64,000 nucleotides of DNA from an uncultured Bacteroidota bacterium (GTDB lineage: Bacteria; Bacteroidota; Bacteroidia; Bacteroidales; P3): the NCBI GenBank assembly GCA_902762805.1, contig CACWPQ010000018.1, forward strand, positions 1 to 64,000, written 5' to 3'. Below the pieces are notes generated by a model that was not told the DNA's origin, did not search any database, and worked only from the letters and a program-made list of their open reading frames with translations. The position numbers were made by a program, and so were the translations under genes. The stretch's first letter is position 1; each line of letters opens with the position of its first letter. Positions 44,824 to 54,880 of this stretch are shown one piece after another.

Positions 44824-45324
44824 TTATAATTGTTTCATTATCTTGTTGCGCGTGTGCCTGATGCCTGGCAGGAGCTCGGAGGGCTCGAGCATCAGGAGGC
44901 ACTGGCGGAGTTCCTCGCGCAGTTCGGCATAGTGGCGACACTGGCAGTAGGCCAGTTTGAGGCAGAGTGCACGCACGCCTGCCGGCTCGTCGGCTCTCAT
45001 GAGACGGTTCAGAGAGAAGTCGAGCAAATCGGTTCGCACCTCATCCCTGCCCCAATCCAAGCGCTCCAGCAGTGCCAGCGAGAGTCGTCGCAACGAGGTG
45101 TCCGGCGTGGAAAGCGCCAGCTCGACCAGGGGCTCGCGCCAAGCAGCAATATGCTGATTGTCAATCTTTGGCAGATGTATGAGCGCCCAAGCGGCATTGA
45201 CGGCGGCACGGCGGTCGTCGCCCCTCAGGGCGGCAAACAGCGCCTCGCGCACCTCACCTTCGCCATGGGCCTGGCGCGCAAGTGCCTTTATATCATTCAC
45301 ATGCAGCGGTACATCCAACTCCAT
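44824..45324 (-). CDS. Small HEAT-repeat-like protein
   Basis: A 166-residue protein (MELDVPLHVNDIKALARQAH) made of helices with HEAT-like spacing: [58 protein letters not shown]. It has no signal peptide, and no enzymatic motif is seen. Two adjacent ATGs (45327 and 45324) follow the -7 box TACTTTTG (45332-45339 on this strand) by only five to eight bases, so the transcript probably starts at or beside the start codon. It is transcribed with the AlkD-like gene, which suggests a DNA-repair accessory role, but that is only positional. Confidence 0.7.
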   Translation of the reverse strand: MELDVPLHVNDIKALARQAHGEGEVREALFAALRGDDRRAAVNAAWALIHLPKIDNQHIAAWREPLVELALSTPDTSLRRLSLALLERLDWGRDEVRTDLLDFSLNRLMRADEPAGVRALCLKLAYCQCRHYAELREELRQCLLMLEPSELLPGIRHTRNKIMKQL

Positions 45325-45331
45325 CATGGGA

Positions 45332-45401
45332 CAAAAGTACAAAAAAAAAGGCTGCATAGGCAAAAAATATTTTGCAAGTCGACAAAAAAGTCGTAACTTT
45401 G
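45332..45401. promoter_or_regulatory. Divergent promoters for the HEAT/AlkD pair and the macrodomain-like gene
   Basis: Leftward: TACTTTTG at 45332-45339 and TTTG at 45361-45364 (21-base spacer). Rightward: TTTG at 45371-45374, a 19-base spacer and TAACTTTG at 45394-45401. The two -33 boxes are only six bases apart. Confidence 0.8.
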
Positions 45402-45433
45402 CAGCGCTAAAAATCTAAAACACACAACGCAAT

Positions 45434-45835
45434 ATGGACAACAAACAGATTATCGACGGTCGCCGCGTGGCACCGGAGCCTATCACAGAATTGGCTGAAA
45501 ATGAAATTTTTGTATTTGGAAGTAATGTCCAAGGGATGCATGGCGGCGGAGCGGCGTGGTATGCCAACCAGCACTTCGGCGCCGAATGGGGCGTGGGCGA
45601 GGGCCTGACGGGCCGCAGCTATGCCCTGCCGACGATGGAGGGCGAGGCCTCGCTCTGCCATGCGGTGAAGAACTTTACGGAGTGCGCTCGCACGCGTAAG
45701 GAGTTGACCTTCCTGGTGACCGCCGTGGGCACCGGCATAGCGGGCTACAGCCCGAAGCAGGTGGCTCCGCTGTTCAAAGAAGCCGCCGCACTTGGGAATG
45801 TCTACCTCCCCAAAGTGTTCTGGGACAACATGTAG
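45434..45835 (+). CDS. Small macrodomain-like protein
   Basis: A 133-residue cytoplasmic protein. The opening NEIFVFGSNVQGMHGGGAAW, YANQHFGAEWGVGEGLTGRSYALPT and FLVTAVGTGIAGYSPKQVAPLF follow the pattern of a small family related in layout to macrodomains (FGSN...HGxGAA, then GxGIAGY near the phosphate loop). Members are frequent in phages and bacterial genomes. ADP-ribose or nucleotide binding is therefore plausible but not proved. It has its own promoter and terminator. Its promoter, leader and first four codons (MDNK) are nearly duplicated in front of the unrelated gene at 46245. Confidence 0.65.
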   Translation: MDNKQIIDGRRVAPEPITELAENEIFVFGSNVQGMHGGGAAWYANQHFGAEWGVGEGLTGRSYALPTMEGEASLCHAVKNFTECARTRKELTFLVTAVGTGIAGYSPKQVAPLFKEAAALGNVYLPKVFWDNM

Positions 45836-45870
45836 GCCCTGGCCGCCACTGATATCTACAGTCTCGAAAA

Positions 45871-45910
45871 ACGCCGATGCAGACGCTTTGTCGCATCGGG
45901 CGTTTTTTTT
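45871..45910 (+). terminator. Terminator of the macrodomain-like gene
   Basis: ACGCCGATGC (45871-45880) pairs with GCATCGGGCGT (45893-45903, one bulge) and is followed by eight T. Confidence 0.85.
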
Positions 45911-45914
45911 GTGA

Positions 45915-46005
45915 AAAACGGGGAAAACGGACGTTTTTGGGCTATTTGCAAGAGGCTGATAATAAGTACATAAGAGGCATCCTCTTCTTCTCCTCTTTTT
46001 CTCAA
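45915..46005 (-). repeat. Interspersed intergenic element, copy 5
   Basis: The core at 45949-46000 (this strand: GAGGAGAAGAAGAGGATGCC, then TTATCAGCCTCTTG) is very close to copy 4. No start codon follows it on this strand. The rest of the gap to 46181 holds nothing recognisable. Confidence 0.65.
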
Positions 46006-46181
46006 CTTAATACTTGCGAGGGGAATTGTGGGGGGGGTAGGTTATAGGTTATAGGGGAAGGGGAAACGCATGAAAAAATAAAAAGACACTTTGAAATTAG
46101 ACATGGCGGTTGTGTTGTCAACTGCAACATAGTATCGGAAAATTCCAGAATGAGAACATTTTCAGGTGTTTGCAAAATTAT

Positions 46182-46212
46182 TTTGCAAGACGGGAATAAA
46201 ATCGTAACTTTG
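46182..46212 (+). promoter_or_regulatory. Promoter of the lipoprotein gene at 46245 (duplicate of the 45371 promoter)
   Basis: TTTG 46182-46185, a 19-base spacer and TAACTTTG 46205-46212. Sequence from 46182 to the fourth codon matches 45371-45445 at roughly four bases in five. Confidence 0.85.
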
Positions 46213-46244
46213 CACCGTTAAGAATCTATAACACACATCGCAAT

Positions 46245-47033
46245 ATGGATAACAAATTTATGCAGTGCGTGCGCCCGAGCCTTCTCTTCTGTGTGTTCGT
46301 GCTTGCCTCCCTGCTGGCTGTTTCTTGTGGCGTATACAACGGTTCTTCCTCCGCTATTCCGCTTTTCCAGCAGCGCGGCGAAGTACAGGTGGAGCTTGGT
46401 GTCATACCCTACCCATTCATTCCCAATGCCATTGACCCCATCCCTATTGTTCTTCCCATTCCCTATAGTGGCACCGTCTCCTTCAGTCCCACTGACCGCC
46501 TTGGAGTGTCGCTGGGCGCCGATCTGTCCAGGCAGAACGCCCAAGCCATGGTCGGCGTCTACAACCCCATTGGAGACCACTTCGTATGGGAACTTTTTGG
46601 CGGCTTTTCTGCAGGACGTGGAAGTCATCACGACCACGAATCCCTTCGCGGATTCGAGGGCTATTACCTGATGCCTTTCATTCAGGCCGATTGTGGCTGG
46701 CGCGAACTGACCCGGGTGATGCATATCGACCTCGGCTTCAGCCTCCGTCTGGGCGGCATCTATGGCAACACCGAACTCTCCTACGGAGTATACGCTCGCG
46801 AGGCCGACGAGTATATCACACACAGTCGACACTTCGAGGTTATACGCCCACTGATCGAGCCTGCAATCGAATTTCGATTCGGGTGGAGCCGGCTAAAATT
46901 CAATATACGCACCTACAAGTTCTTCATCCTCAGCAATTCGTATCATAGCAGCTATCAGAATCACGACATCCCCGTCCATGAGACAGGCTTCGGATTTGGC
47001 TTCGGTGTCAGCTACCGCTTCGGCGGTCGCTAA
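46245..47033 (+). CDS. Outer-membrane lipoprotein, small barrel-like
   Basis: A 262-residue lipoprotein with signal residues 1-27 and lipobox AVSC (Cys28). The mature part is strand-rich with many Gly and aromatic residues (SFSPTDRLGVSLGADLS, HFVWELFGGFSAG, GFEGYYLMPFIQ, FEVIRPLIEPAIEFRFGW) and ends in a barrel-like strand, GFGFGFGVSYRFGG. It probably sits in the outer membrane. Its first residues MDNK copy those of the macrodomain-like gene upstream through the duplicated leader, and they precede the real signal peptide. Function unknown. Confidence 0.65.
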   Translation: MDNKFMQCVRPSLLFCVFVLASLLAVSCGVYNGSSSAIPLFQQRGEVQVELGVIPYPFIPNAIDPIPIVLPIPYSGTVSFSPTDRLGVSLGADLSRQNAQAMVGVYNPIGDHFVWELFGGFSAGRGSHHDHESLRGFEGYYLMPFIQADCGWRELTRVMHIDLGFSLRLGGIYGNTELSYGVYAREADEYITHSRHFEVIRPLIEPAIEFRFGWSRLKFNIRTYKFFILSNSYHSSYQNHDIPVHETGFGFGFGVSYRFGGR

Positions 47034-47063
47034 CTGTCATCGCTCCCGCCGCTCTATCACCTG

Positions 47064-48899
47064 CTACTCCTCCTTGTAGCCGGCGGCGATGCGGGCGCGT
47101 TTGCGATCGTTCTCGTCGAGGATGATTTTGCGGATGCGGAGGTTGGCGGGGGTGATTTCGAGGTATTCGTCCTCGCGGATGTACTCCATGGCCTCCTCAA
47201 GGCTGAACTTGATGGCGGGCGAGCAGGTGGACTTGTCGTCGGCGCTCTTGGAGCGCATGTTGGTGAGGTTCTTGGCCGTTACCACGTTGATGATGATATC
47301 GTTGCCGGGGCGGAGGCTCTCGCCTATGACCTCGCCGGAGTAGACCATGTCGCCGGGCTCGATAAAGAAGGGGCCGCGGTCCTGCAGCTTGCTGATGCTG
47401 TAGGCCGTGGCCTCGCCGGTCTCCTTGGCGATGAGGGCGCCGTACTTGTGGTCGTCCAGGTCGCCCTTCCAGGGCTGAAACTCGAGGAAGCGGTGGGCGA
47501 TGATGGCCTCGCCGTTGGTGGCGGTGAGGAGGGTGTTGCGCAGGCCGATGATGCCGCGCGACGGGATGTTGAACTCCAGCTGCACCCGGTCGCCTTTGGT
47601 GTCGATGGTGCCCACCTCGCCCTTGCGGCGGGTAACGACGTCGATGACCTTCGACGAGAATTCCTCGGGCACCAGGACGGTGAGCTGCTCGATAGGCTCG
47701 CAGCGCTGGCCGTCAATTTCGCGTATAATCACCTTGGGCTGCCCCACCTGCAGCTCGTAGCCCTCGCGGCGCATGGTCTCGATGAGGACGGAGAGGTGCA
47801 TGATGCCGCGGCCATAGACCAGCAAGGCATCGGGCGAGCCGGTCTCCTCGATGCGCATGGCGAGGTTCTTCTCTAGCTCGGAGAAGAGGCGGTCGCGCAG
47901 GTGGCGGCTGGTAACGAACTTGCCTTCCTTGCCGAAGAAGGGCGAGTTGTTGATGGTGAAGAGCATGGACATGGTGGGCTCGTCCACCTTGATAGGCGGC
48001 AGCGCCTCGGGGTTCTCGGCGTCGCAGACGGTGTCGCCGATTTCGAACATGACGTTTTTGTCGAGGTCCATCAGCACGGCGCAAATCTCGCCGGCCTCGA
48101 TGGGGGTCTTGATTCGCTCTTTTCCAAGCCCCTCGAAGACGTACAATTCCTTGATTTTGCTGTTGATACGGGTGCCGTCGCGCTTGAGCAGGGCGATAGG
48201 CTGGCCGGCCTGCAGGGTGCCGCGGTTGAGGCGTCCGACGGCGATGCGGCCCAGGTAGGAGCTGTAGTCGAGCGAGGAAATCATCATCTGGGTGTTGCCC
48301 TCGGGAATCTTGGGCGCGGGTATGTGCTCGATGATGAGGTCCATCAGGTAAGAGATATCCTCGGCGGGAGTGTTCCAGTCCTCGGCCATCCAGCCGTTTT
48401 TGGCGGAGCCGTAGGCGGTGGGGAAGTCGAGCTGGTCGCTGTTGGCGCCGAGGTTGAACATGAGGTCGAAGACGGCCTCCTGGGTCAGCTCGGGGTCGCA
48501 ATTGGGCTTGTCGACCTTGTTGACGACGACGATGGGCTTGAGACCCAGCTCGATGGCCTTCTGCAGGACGAAGCGTGTCTGCGGCATGGGGCCTTCGAAG
48601 GCATCGACGACGAGGAGGACGCCGTCGGCCATGTTGAGCACGCGCTCCACCTCGCCACCGAAGTCGGAGTGGCCGGGGGTGTCTATGATGTTGATTTTGT
48701 AACCCTTGTAGCGCACAGAGACGTTCTTGGAGAGGATGGTGATGCCGCGCTCGCGCTCGAGGTCGTTATTGTCTAGGATGAGTTCGCCGGTCTCCTGGTT
48801 GTCGCGGAAGAGTTTGGCCTGATGGAGCATACGGTCGACGAGGGTGGTCTTGCCATGGTCGACGTGGGCTATAATAGCAACATTACGAATGTTTTGCAT
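47064..48899 (-). CDS. typA: Translational GTPase TypA/BipA
   Basis: A ribosome-associated GTPase that helps 50S assembly and stress adaptation. The 611 residues start [25 protein letters not shown] with the P-loop, followed by [26 protein letters not shown] and NKVDKP. The EF-G-like domains III and V and the TypA-specific C-terminal domain ([26 protein letters not shown]) are complete. The start at 48899 is the usual TypA N-terminus. A -7 box (TATCTTTG, 48925-48932 on this strand) lies 26 bases upstream, and interspersed element copy 6 lies further upstream. Single-gene transcript. Confidence 0.95.
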   Translation of the reverse strand: MQNIRNVAIIAHVDHGKTTLVDRMLHQAKLFRDNQETGELILDNNDLERERGITILSKNVSVRYKGYKINIIDTPGHSDFGGEVERVLNMADGVLLVVDAFEGPMPQTRFVLQKAIELGLKPIVVVNKVDKPNCDPELTQEAVFDLMFNLGANSDQLDFPTAYGSAKNGWMAEDWNTPAEDISYLMDLIIEHIPAPKIPEGNTQMMISSLDYSSYLGRIAVGRLNRGTLQAGQPIALLKRDGTRINSKIKELYVFEGLGKERIKTPIEAGEICAVLMDLDKNVMFEIGDTVCDAENPEALPPIKVDEPTMSMLFTINNSPFFGKEGKFVTSRHLRDRLFSELEKNLAMRIEETGSPDALLVYGRGIMHLSVLIETMRREGYELQVGQPKVIIREIDGQRCEPIEQLTVLVPEEFSSKVIDVVTRRKGEVGTIDTKGDRVQLEFNIPSRGIIGLRNTLLTATNGEAIIAHRFLEFQPWKGDLDDHKYGALIAKETGEATAYSISKLQDRGPFFIEPGDMVYSGEVIGESLRPGNDIIINVVTAKNLTNMRSKSADDKSTCSPAIKFSLEEAMEYIREDEYLEITPANLRIRKIILDENDRKRARIAAGYKEE

Positions 48900-48924
48900 A
48901 AAAATATGAGGTTGTTTCGGCTTG

Positions 48925-48932
48925 CAAAGATA
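48925..48932 (-). promoter_or_regulatory. -7 element of typA
   Basis: TATCTTTG on this strand. TTTG-like sequences lie 12 and 22 bases further upstream. Confidence 0.65.
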
Positions 48933-48994
48933 CGAAAAATTCCGCAAACGGTGGCAAAAAGTGCCAGAAACAGACCTATAACACTGATATACAA

Positions 48995-49115
48995 CGCGGT
49001 ATAGCGTATGGAATTTTTTGCCCCAAAAGCCGAAAAAAGGCCCAAAATTGCCCAAACACAACAGGCTGATAATTAGGGAATAGTAGCCTTCCCCTTTTTC
49101 TCCTCTTCTTACCCT
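48995..49115 (-). repeat. Interspersed intergenic element, copy 6
   Basis: The core at 49058-49110 (this strand: GAGAAAAAGGGGAAGGCTAC, then TTATCAGCCTGTTG) is followed by GGGCAATTTTGGGCC. It lies upstream of typA in the same orientation. From 49116 to 49284 nothing recognisable is seen. Confidence 0.65.
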
Positions 49116-49284
49116 CTTCTTCCTTGGTAGGGAGACAATGGGGGAGGGACTGGGTATTCGGAAGGGAAGGCTTAATTTCAAGTTACAAGTGCAACACTAA
49201 GTAGAAAAATGGCACCGGGATACACAATTTCGGGGGCAGTTTTCCGTTATGTCGGCTGTGGTGAAAAAAATATCACCCCCCATG

Positions 49285-49292
49285 TAGTTTTG
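49285..49292 (+). promoter_or_regulatory. -7 element of the first AEWxxLLDxF lipoprotein gene
   Basis: TAGTTTTG matches TAnnTTTG, 57 bases before the start codon. Confidence 0.6.
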
Positions 49293-49348
49293 CAGATGCA
49301 AATTACGTTCTTATAAATGTAGAATATATTAACACACCCAGTAGAAAC

Positions 49349-50158
49349 ATGAACAAGACACTGAAAATCATCACCTTGCTGTCCGCCGTGCTGTTTTTTG
49401 CCGCCTGCGAGGAGACACCTTCCGGCAGCAGCGACCCGGTCAACAGCCGCGAAATTGTCTACACGCTTAACTCGAAAGTGGTCCGCACCACACTCATGAC
49501 CGACACGGAGTGGGATGCGCTGCTGGACCAGTTCTGCCGGTACACCCAGGAGGGCCAGACGGTCAGCTTCTACAACAGCCATCTCCCGGCCACCGGCGCC
49601 AAGTCGGCCCCGGGAGCCAAGGAGGCCACGACCATCAGCACCACGAGCCGCGAGGAGATGAAGACCTGGATGCGGGAAATGGAGCTTGCCGGCAAGACGG
49701 TAACGGTTACCTACGACTCGGAGACGGGCCGGTGGAACGGCACAGCCTACGCCAACGGGGCGCAGGGGAGCGCGCAGCGCGACCTGGACCGCACCTCGGT
49801 GGTGGGGCGCTGGCACTACTACAGCATGACCTCCTACAGCCTGGTGGTGCGCGACAACGACCTGGCCGGCGAGTGGCAGACCGTTACGCCCGAGAGCGTG
49901 GGCAACTCGATCTATTTCGACCTGCGCGAGGACGGCACGATGAGCTACCAGCGCGGCACCGCCGACGGCGGCTCGCTGCAGACGCTGGAAGGCACCTGGA
50001 GCCTGTCGGACGACAGCCGCATCTGCTGCGAGTACTTCGACGGCAACACCTGCTGGACAGTGGGCTGCGTGACCAACGGCATCATGGTGCTCTACGCCAT
50101 ACCCACCGAGACCACGGCCGAGATATTCTACACGATGGAGCTGCACGCCGTGCGCTAA
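49349..50158 (+). CDS. Lipoprotein with duplicated N-terminal domain and lipocalin-like C-terminus
   Basis: A 269-residue lipoprotein (lipobox FAAC, Cys20). Residues about 35-135 (DTEWDALLDQFCRYTQEGQTV, ATTISTTSREEMKTWMREME, AGKTVTVTYDSETGRWNGTAY) are clearly homologous to residues about 37-130 of the lipoprotein at 51523. The C-terminal half differs: VVGRWHYYSMTSYSLVV, FDLREDGTMSYQRG, LEGTWSLSDDSRICCEYF resembles a lipocalin-like strand set. It ends in an intrinsic terminator whose arms resemble those after the second paralogue. It flanks an ECF sigma operon, which may control both lipoproteins. Confidence 0.7.
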   Translation: MNKTLKIITLLSAVLFFAACEETPSGSSDPVNSREIVYTLNSKVVRTTLMTDTEWDALLDQFCRYTQEGQTVSFYNSHLPATGAKSAPGAKEATTISTTSREEMKTWMREMELAGKTVTVTYDSETGRWNGTAYANGAQGSAQRDLDRTSVVGRWHYYSMTSYSLVVRDNDLAGEWQTVTPESVGNSIYFDLREDGTMSYQRGTADGGSLQTLEGTWSLSDDSRICCEYFDGNTCWTVGCVTNGIMVLYAIPTETTAEIFYTMELHAVR

Positions 50159-50187
50159 AGTCGGGAACAGTTTTTTGTGTTTTTTTA

Positions 50188-50239
50188 GCAACTGCCACGT
50201 AGCAAGACACCTGTCCGCCACGTGGCAGCTGTTTTTTTT
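50188..50239 (+). terminator. Terminator after the first lipoprotein
   Basis: CTGCCACGT (50192-50200) pairs with ACGTGGCAG (50220-50228) and is followed by CTGTTTTTTTT. Confidence 0.85.
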
Positions 50240-50285
50240 AGCGGCGATGTAATTTCCACCCGTGTGTTTTACGTTATTAGGGTGT

Positions 50286-50765
50286 ATGGCAGACATGGAC
50301 AGCTACAACGGGCTGATGCTCCGCTACCGCAGACTTCTGTTTGCGGTGTGCAACCGGTACGCCCACCGCGGCCTGGATGCCGACGACCTGATGCAGGAGG
50401 TGATGCTCGCGCTGTGGCAACGCAGAGAGAAGATGCAGGCAATCGCCCCGGCACCCAAACAGGCGGCATGGATCTGGCGCGTGGCACGCAGCACCTGCAT
50501 CGACCTGCACCGCAAAAGGGAGCCCTCCCCCACCCTCCTGCCGGACGACTACGACGCTCCCGCCGAGGACACCTCGCTCCACGACGCACTCCACGAACTC
50601 ATCGCCCAACTGCCCGACCCCGACCGCACCATCGTAAGGATGCACCTCGAAGGGTATGAATACAAAGAAATAAGCCGCCATACAGGACTGACAAAGAACA
50701 ATGTAGGCGTCCGCCTGATGCGGATAAAAGAAAAACTGAAACAGCAATGGGACAAAACAGTATGA
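50286..50765 (+). CDS. ECF-type RNA polymerase sigma factor
   Basis: A 159-residue sigma-70-family factor with only regions 2 and 4. Region 2 is RYRRLLFAVCNRYAHRG, LDADDLMQEVMLALWQR and AAWIWRVARSTCIDLHRK; region 4 is HELIAQLPDPDRTIVRMHLEGYEYKEI, a helix-turn-helix, then TKNNVGVRLMRIKEKLKQQW. The ATG at 50286 (MADMDSYNGLML) is preferred over an in-frame GTG at 50262 because TAGGGTG precedes it. The stop overlaps the next gene by ATGA. The two downstream small genes are probably its membrane partner and a lipoprotein sensor. Confidence 0.9.
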   Translation: MADMDSYNGLMLRYRRLLFAVCNRYAHRGLDADDLMQEVMLALWQRREKMQAIAPAPKQAAWIWRVARSTCIDLHRKREPSPTLLPDDYDAPAEDTSLHDALHELIAQLPDPDRTIVRMHLEGYEYKEISRHTGLTKNNVGVRLMRIKEKLKQQWDKTV

Positions 50766-51028
50766 CATTTGAAGAGTTGTGGGAACGCGAGGAGCGGCAG
50801 GGGCTCGAGCAGCGCCTGCGGCAGGAGTACCCGGCCTGGCGCCGTCGCCGCCGTGCCCGCCGTGTGGCACTGGCCTCTGTCGCGGTGCTGGCAGGGGTGG
50901 CACTTTACACTTTCCACCTTCCGCCCTCCACTCGCGGCTACGACGCCGTGGCCTGCAACCGCAGCGGCATCGCCGACAGCCATTGGGTCGATGTGGCAGC
51001 CAAAACACTAAAAACCACAGCAAGATGA
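50762..51028 (+). CDS. Small membrane protein, candidate anti-sigma factor
   Basis: An 88-residue protein with a charged cytoplasmic N-terminus (MTFEELWEREERQGLEQRLR, then RRRRRARR), one membrane helix (VALASVAVLAGVALYTFHL) and a short outer tail with a single Cys. Topology and position immediately behind an ECF sigma gene (ATGA overlap) fit a small anti-sigma factor, although no zinc-binding HxxxCxxC motif is present. It also overlaps the next start by ATGA. It is not similar to FecR-type regulators, which are larger. Confidence 0.55.
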   Translation: MTFEELWEREERQGLEQRLRQEYPAWRRRRRARRVALASVAVLAGVALYTFHLPPSTRGYDAVACNRSGIADSHWVDVAAKTLKTTAR

Positions 51029-51438
51029 AACGCCTGTTGCACATACTGCTGCTGTTGACGATGCTGGCCGCCTGCTCGCGCGAGGTGGAGACGGCGCCGC
51101 TCTACCGGCAGTATGCCTCGCGGCCTGACCTCACGGTGGCGCAGGTTGCGGGCTTCCAGCTCGGCGACACGGTGCGGGTCGACGTGGTCATCCTCGTGGC
51201 CGACGACAGCGCGGCATGGCAGGGGTTGAAAACGGAGTTCGACATCCGCCCCTCGGAGGGCGTAACCTCCTGGCTGGGCGACATCGACAACCCCGCCCGC
51301 CGCGTAAAACGCTCCGAGGTGCCCCTCTGGCGCGCCATGGCGGTGCACGAGGAGCGCACCCTGGCCTTCTACCGCGTGGCGACACAGGCCGAATTCGACG
51401 CCTTGCGCGAATACCAGATGGAGATTATGGGGGATTAG
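51025..51438 (+). CDS. Small lipoprotein in the ECF sigma operon
   Basis: A 137-residue lipoprotein with signal MKRLLHILLLLTMLAAC (Cys17-18 lipobox). The mature domain (VAQVAGFQLGDTVRVDVVILVADDSAAWQGL, VTSWLGDIDNPARRVKRSEVPLWRAMAV, LAFYRVATQAEFDALREYQM) is short and mixed alpha/beta, with no family recognised. It is translationally coupled to the membrane protein gene (ATGA). The arrangement sigma, membrane protein, lipoprotein suggests signalling from the outer envelope. The 3' flank is a heptamer array (51443-51482). Confidence 0.6.
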   Translation: MKRLLHILLLLTMLAACSREVETAPLYRQYASRPDLTVAQVAGFQLGDTVRVDVVILVADDSAAWQGLKTEFDIRPSEGVTSWLGDIDNPARRVKRSEVPLWRAMAVHEERTLAFYRVATQAEFDALREYQMEIMGD

Positions 51439-51442
51439 GGTT

Positions 51443-51482
51443 CTGGTTTATGGTTTAAAGTTTATGGTTTAAGGTTTATATA
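51443..51482. repeat. GGTTTAT/GGTTTAA heptamer array
   Basis: Five to six 7-base units between the sigma operon and the second lipoprotein gene. Confidence 0.88.
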
Positions 51483-51522
51483 TAGAAATATAATAAAATA
51501 ACAAAATTAACGTTATAGCGAT

Positions 51523-52599
51523 ATGAAACAGACATTGAAAATCCTCACCTTGCTGGCCGCGATGCTGACGCTGGCCGGCTGCGACCCCGATGAGATGTTC
51601 AACACCGAGCGCGACATCACCTACAGCGTAGCGGAGCAGACCGCCACCGTGCACCTGAAAACCGAAGCCGAATGGCAGGAACTCCTCGACCGCTTCTGCG
51701 ACTGGGCCGAAGAGGGGAACTCGGTAACATTCAGGCGAGCAGACGGCAATCAAGCGGCCGCGGCAAAACATTCCACATCCAAGGAGGCCACCACCTACTC
51801 CTCCACCAGCCGCGAGGACATGAAGCGCTGGATGGCGCAGATGGAGGACGAGGGCAAGACCGTAACCGTAACCTACGACCCTGCCACAGGCACCTGGAAC
51901 GGCACCGCCTACGCCACCGCGCCACAGCCTCCCCTGCCGTCGGGCGGACTGATTACTTACGAGTGCGACGACATGAACGTCTTCGGCTACATCTGGAGCT
52001 TCGACACGGTGAACCGCCGCGTGTACATCACCATTCACTCTACGTTGCAAAACATCACGGCACCTGACTACCCCGTGGGTGTGTATGAATACCGCCACGC
52101 CGACGAGGTGAACACTCCCTTCGCCTACTGGCTCATTGACCAGTGGGGCGACACGGCCGGACTTTACATTCTTAATTCCATCGGCAGCGATACCCTGCAC
52201 TTCAACAGTACCCGCCTCGGCAACCCCGTTACCCTGATGCGCACCGACCGCTGGCACACCTACCTCTGCAGCAACTGGGGACTCAATATCGTGATGCATG
52301 TGTGCGGCACCTTCATCGAGGTCTACCCCGAGGTGTATGTCGGACAGATGGGGGTCAACGGTCTGGAGCGTATCGATGTCATCTGGCCCTTCGGTTTCGG
52401 ACGCTTCGAGATGTGGCGCGCCGAGATGACGCAGCCCGCCATGGGAGCCCCTTGCTGGGGACTGATGCTCGACTTCCGTCCCTTCGGCGGCACCGAGCTC
52501 CTTGACGGATTCTGGATACAGGGCACACCGCTGTCGTACCTCAACCAATTTACCATCACCAAAGGGAACGGCAGCCCATTCGTCTTTCAGCGACTATAA
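51523..52599 (+). CDS. Lipoprotein, paralogue of the one at 49349 with a different C-terminal domain
   Basis: A 358-residue lipoprotein (lipobox LAGC, Cys20). Residues about 37-130 (EAEWQELLDRFCDWAEEGNSVTF, ATTYSSTSREDMKRWMAQME, GKTVTVTYDPATGTWNGTAYA) match the paralogue across the sigma operon. After a Pro-rich hinge (TAPQPPLPSGG) the C-terminal 220 residues are unrelated to the first protein: FGYIWSFDTVNRRVYITI, WGLNIVMHVCGTFIEVYPEVYVG, IDVIWPFGFGRFEMWRAEM, strand-rich and aromatic. This looks like a conserved stalk or binding module carrying exchangeable heads. Function unknown. Confidence 0.7.
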   Translation: MKQTLKILTLLAAMLTLAGCDPDEMFNTERDITYSVAEQTATVHLKTEAEWQELLDRFCDWAEEGNSVTFRRADGNQAAAAKHSTSKEATTYSSTSREDMKRWMAQMEDEGKTVTVTYDPATGTWNGTAYATAPQPPLPSGGLITYECDDMNVFGYIWSFDTVNRRVYITIHSTLQNITAPDYPVGVYEYRHADEVNTPFAYWLIDQWGDTAGLYILNSIGSDTLHFNSTRLGNPVTLMRTDRWHTYLCSNWGLNIVMHVCGTFIEVYPEVYVGQMGVNGLERIDVIWPFGFGRFEMWRAEMTQPAMGAPCWGLMLDFRPFGGTELLDGFWIQGTPLSYLNQFTITKGNGSPFVFQRL

Positions 52600-52619
52600 G
52601 TTAGCTAGCCCACTCACTG

Positions 52620-52664
52620 GCGACTGCCACAACGGCTGACAAATTGTCAGCAGGTGGCAGTCGC
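52620..52664 (+). terminator. Hairpin after the second lipoprotein
   Basis: GCGACTGCCAC (52620-52630) pairs with GTGGCAGTCGC (52654-52664), with inner stem CTGACAA/TTGTCAG. No strong T run follows. The arms share CTGCCAC/GTGGCAG with the terminator at 50188. Confidence 0.7.
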
Positions 52665-52712
52665 TGGCAGTTTCTGTGGGGGTTGGCATGGTTGTTGATT
52701 GTTATTTGTCGT

Positions 52713-52752
52713 CAGATTATTCAGAATAATCGGAATACTCAGAATAATCAGA
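52713..52752. repeat. CAGAATAAT-type 9-base array upstream of groES
   Basis: Four imperfect units (CAGATTATT, CAGAATAAT, CGGAATACT, CAGAATAAT) end 26 bases before the groES start. No CIRCE element was recognised. Confidence 0.75.
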
Positions 52753-52778
52753 AAAAAATAAACTAAAAATAAAGTATT

Positions 52779-53048
52779 ATGAAAATCCAACCTTTAGCAG
52801 ACCGAGTCCTCGTGCGTCCCGCCGAGGCTGAACAGAAGACCGCCAGCGGCATCATCATCCCCGACACCGCCAAGGAGAAACCGCAGCGCGGCGAAGTGCT
52901 CGCCGTGGGCAAGGGCACCAAAGACCATGAGATGACCGTCAAGGTGGGCGACCAGGTCCTCTACGGCAAGTACAGCGGCACCGAGATCGAGATCGACGGC
53001 GAGAAGCTGATGATCATGAAAGAAAGCGACATCTACGCTATCATTTAA
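52779..53048 (+). CDS. groES: Co-chaperonin GroES
   Basis: An 89-residue heptameric lid protein of the GroEL chamber. [20 protein letters not shown], the mobile loop [39 protein letters not shown] and the C-terminal [10 protein letters not shown] are all typical. The length is a little short of the E. coli protein (97) but normal for Bacteroidetes. It precedes groEL by 92 bases filled with heptamer arrays. Confidence 0.95.
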   Translation: MKIQPLADRVLVRPAEAEQKTASGIIIPDTAKEKPQRGEVLAVGKGTKDHEMTVKVGDQVLYGKYSGTEIEIDGEKLMIMKESDIYAII

Positions 53049-53054
53049 TGAGTT

Positions 53055-54775
<1,721 letters not shown>

Positions 54776-54803
54776 TGAATTGATACAAACCAATATCAAT
54801 ATA

Positions 54804-54845
54804 AAAGCTTTGGCTGGCAATTGCCAGCCAAAGCTTTATTTATAT
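54804..54845 (+). terminator. Terminator of groES-groEL
   Basis: AAAGCTTTGGCTGGCAA (54804-54820) is directly followed by its exact complement (54821-54837) and ATTTATTTA-type sequence. Confidence 0.85.
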
Positions 54846-54880
54846 AGTAATGCAATAATATTGTAGCATCTACGTTTATT

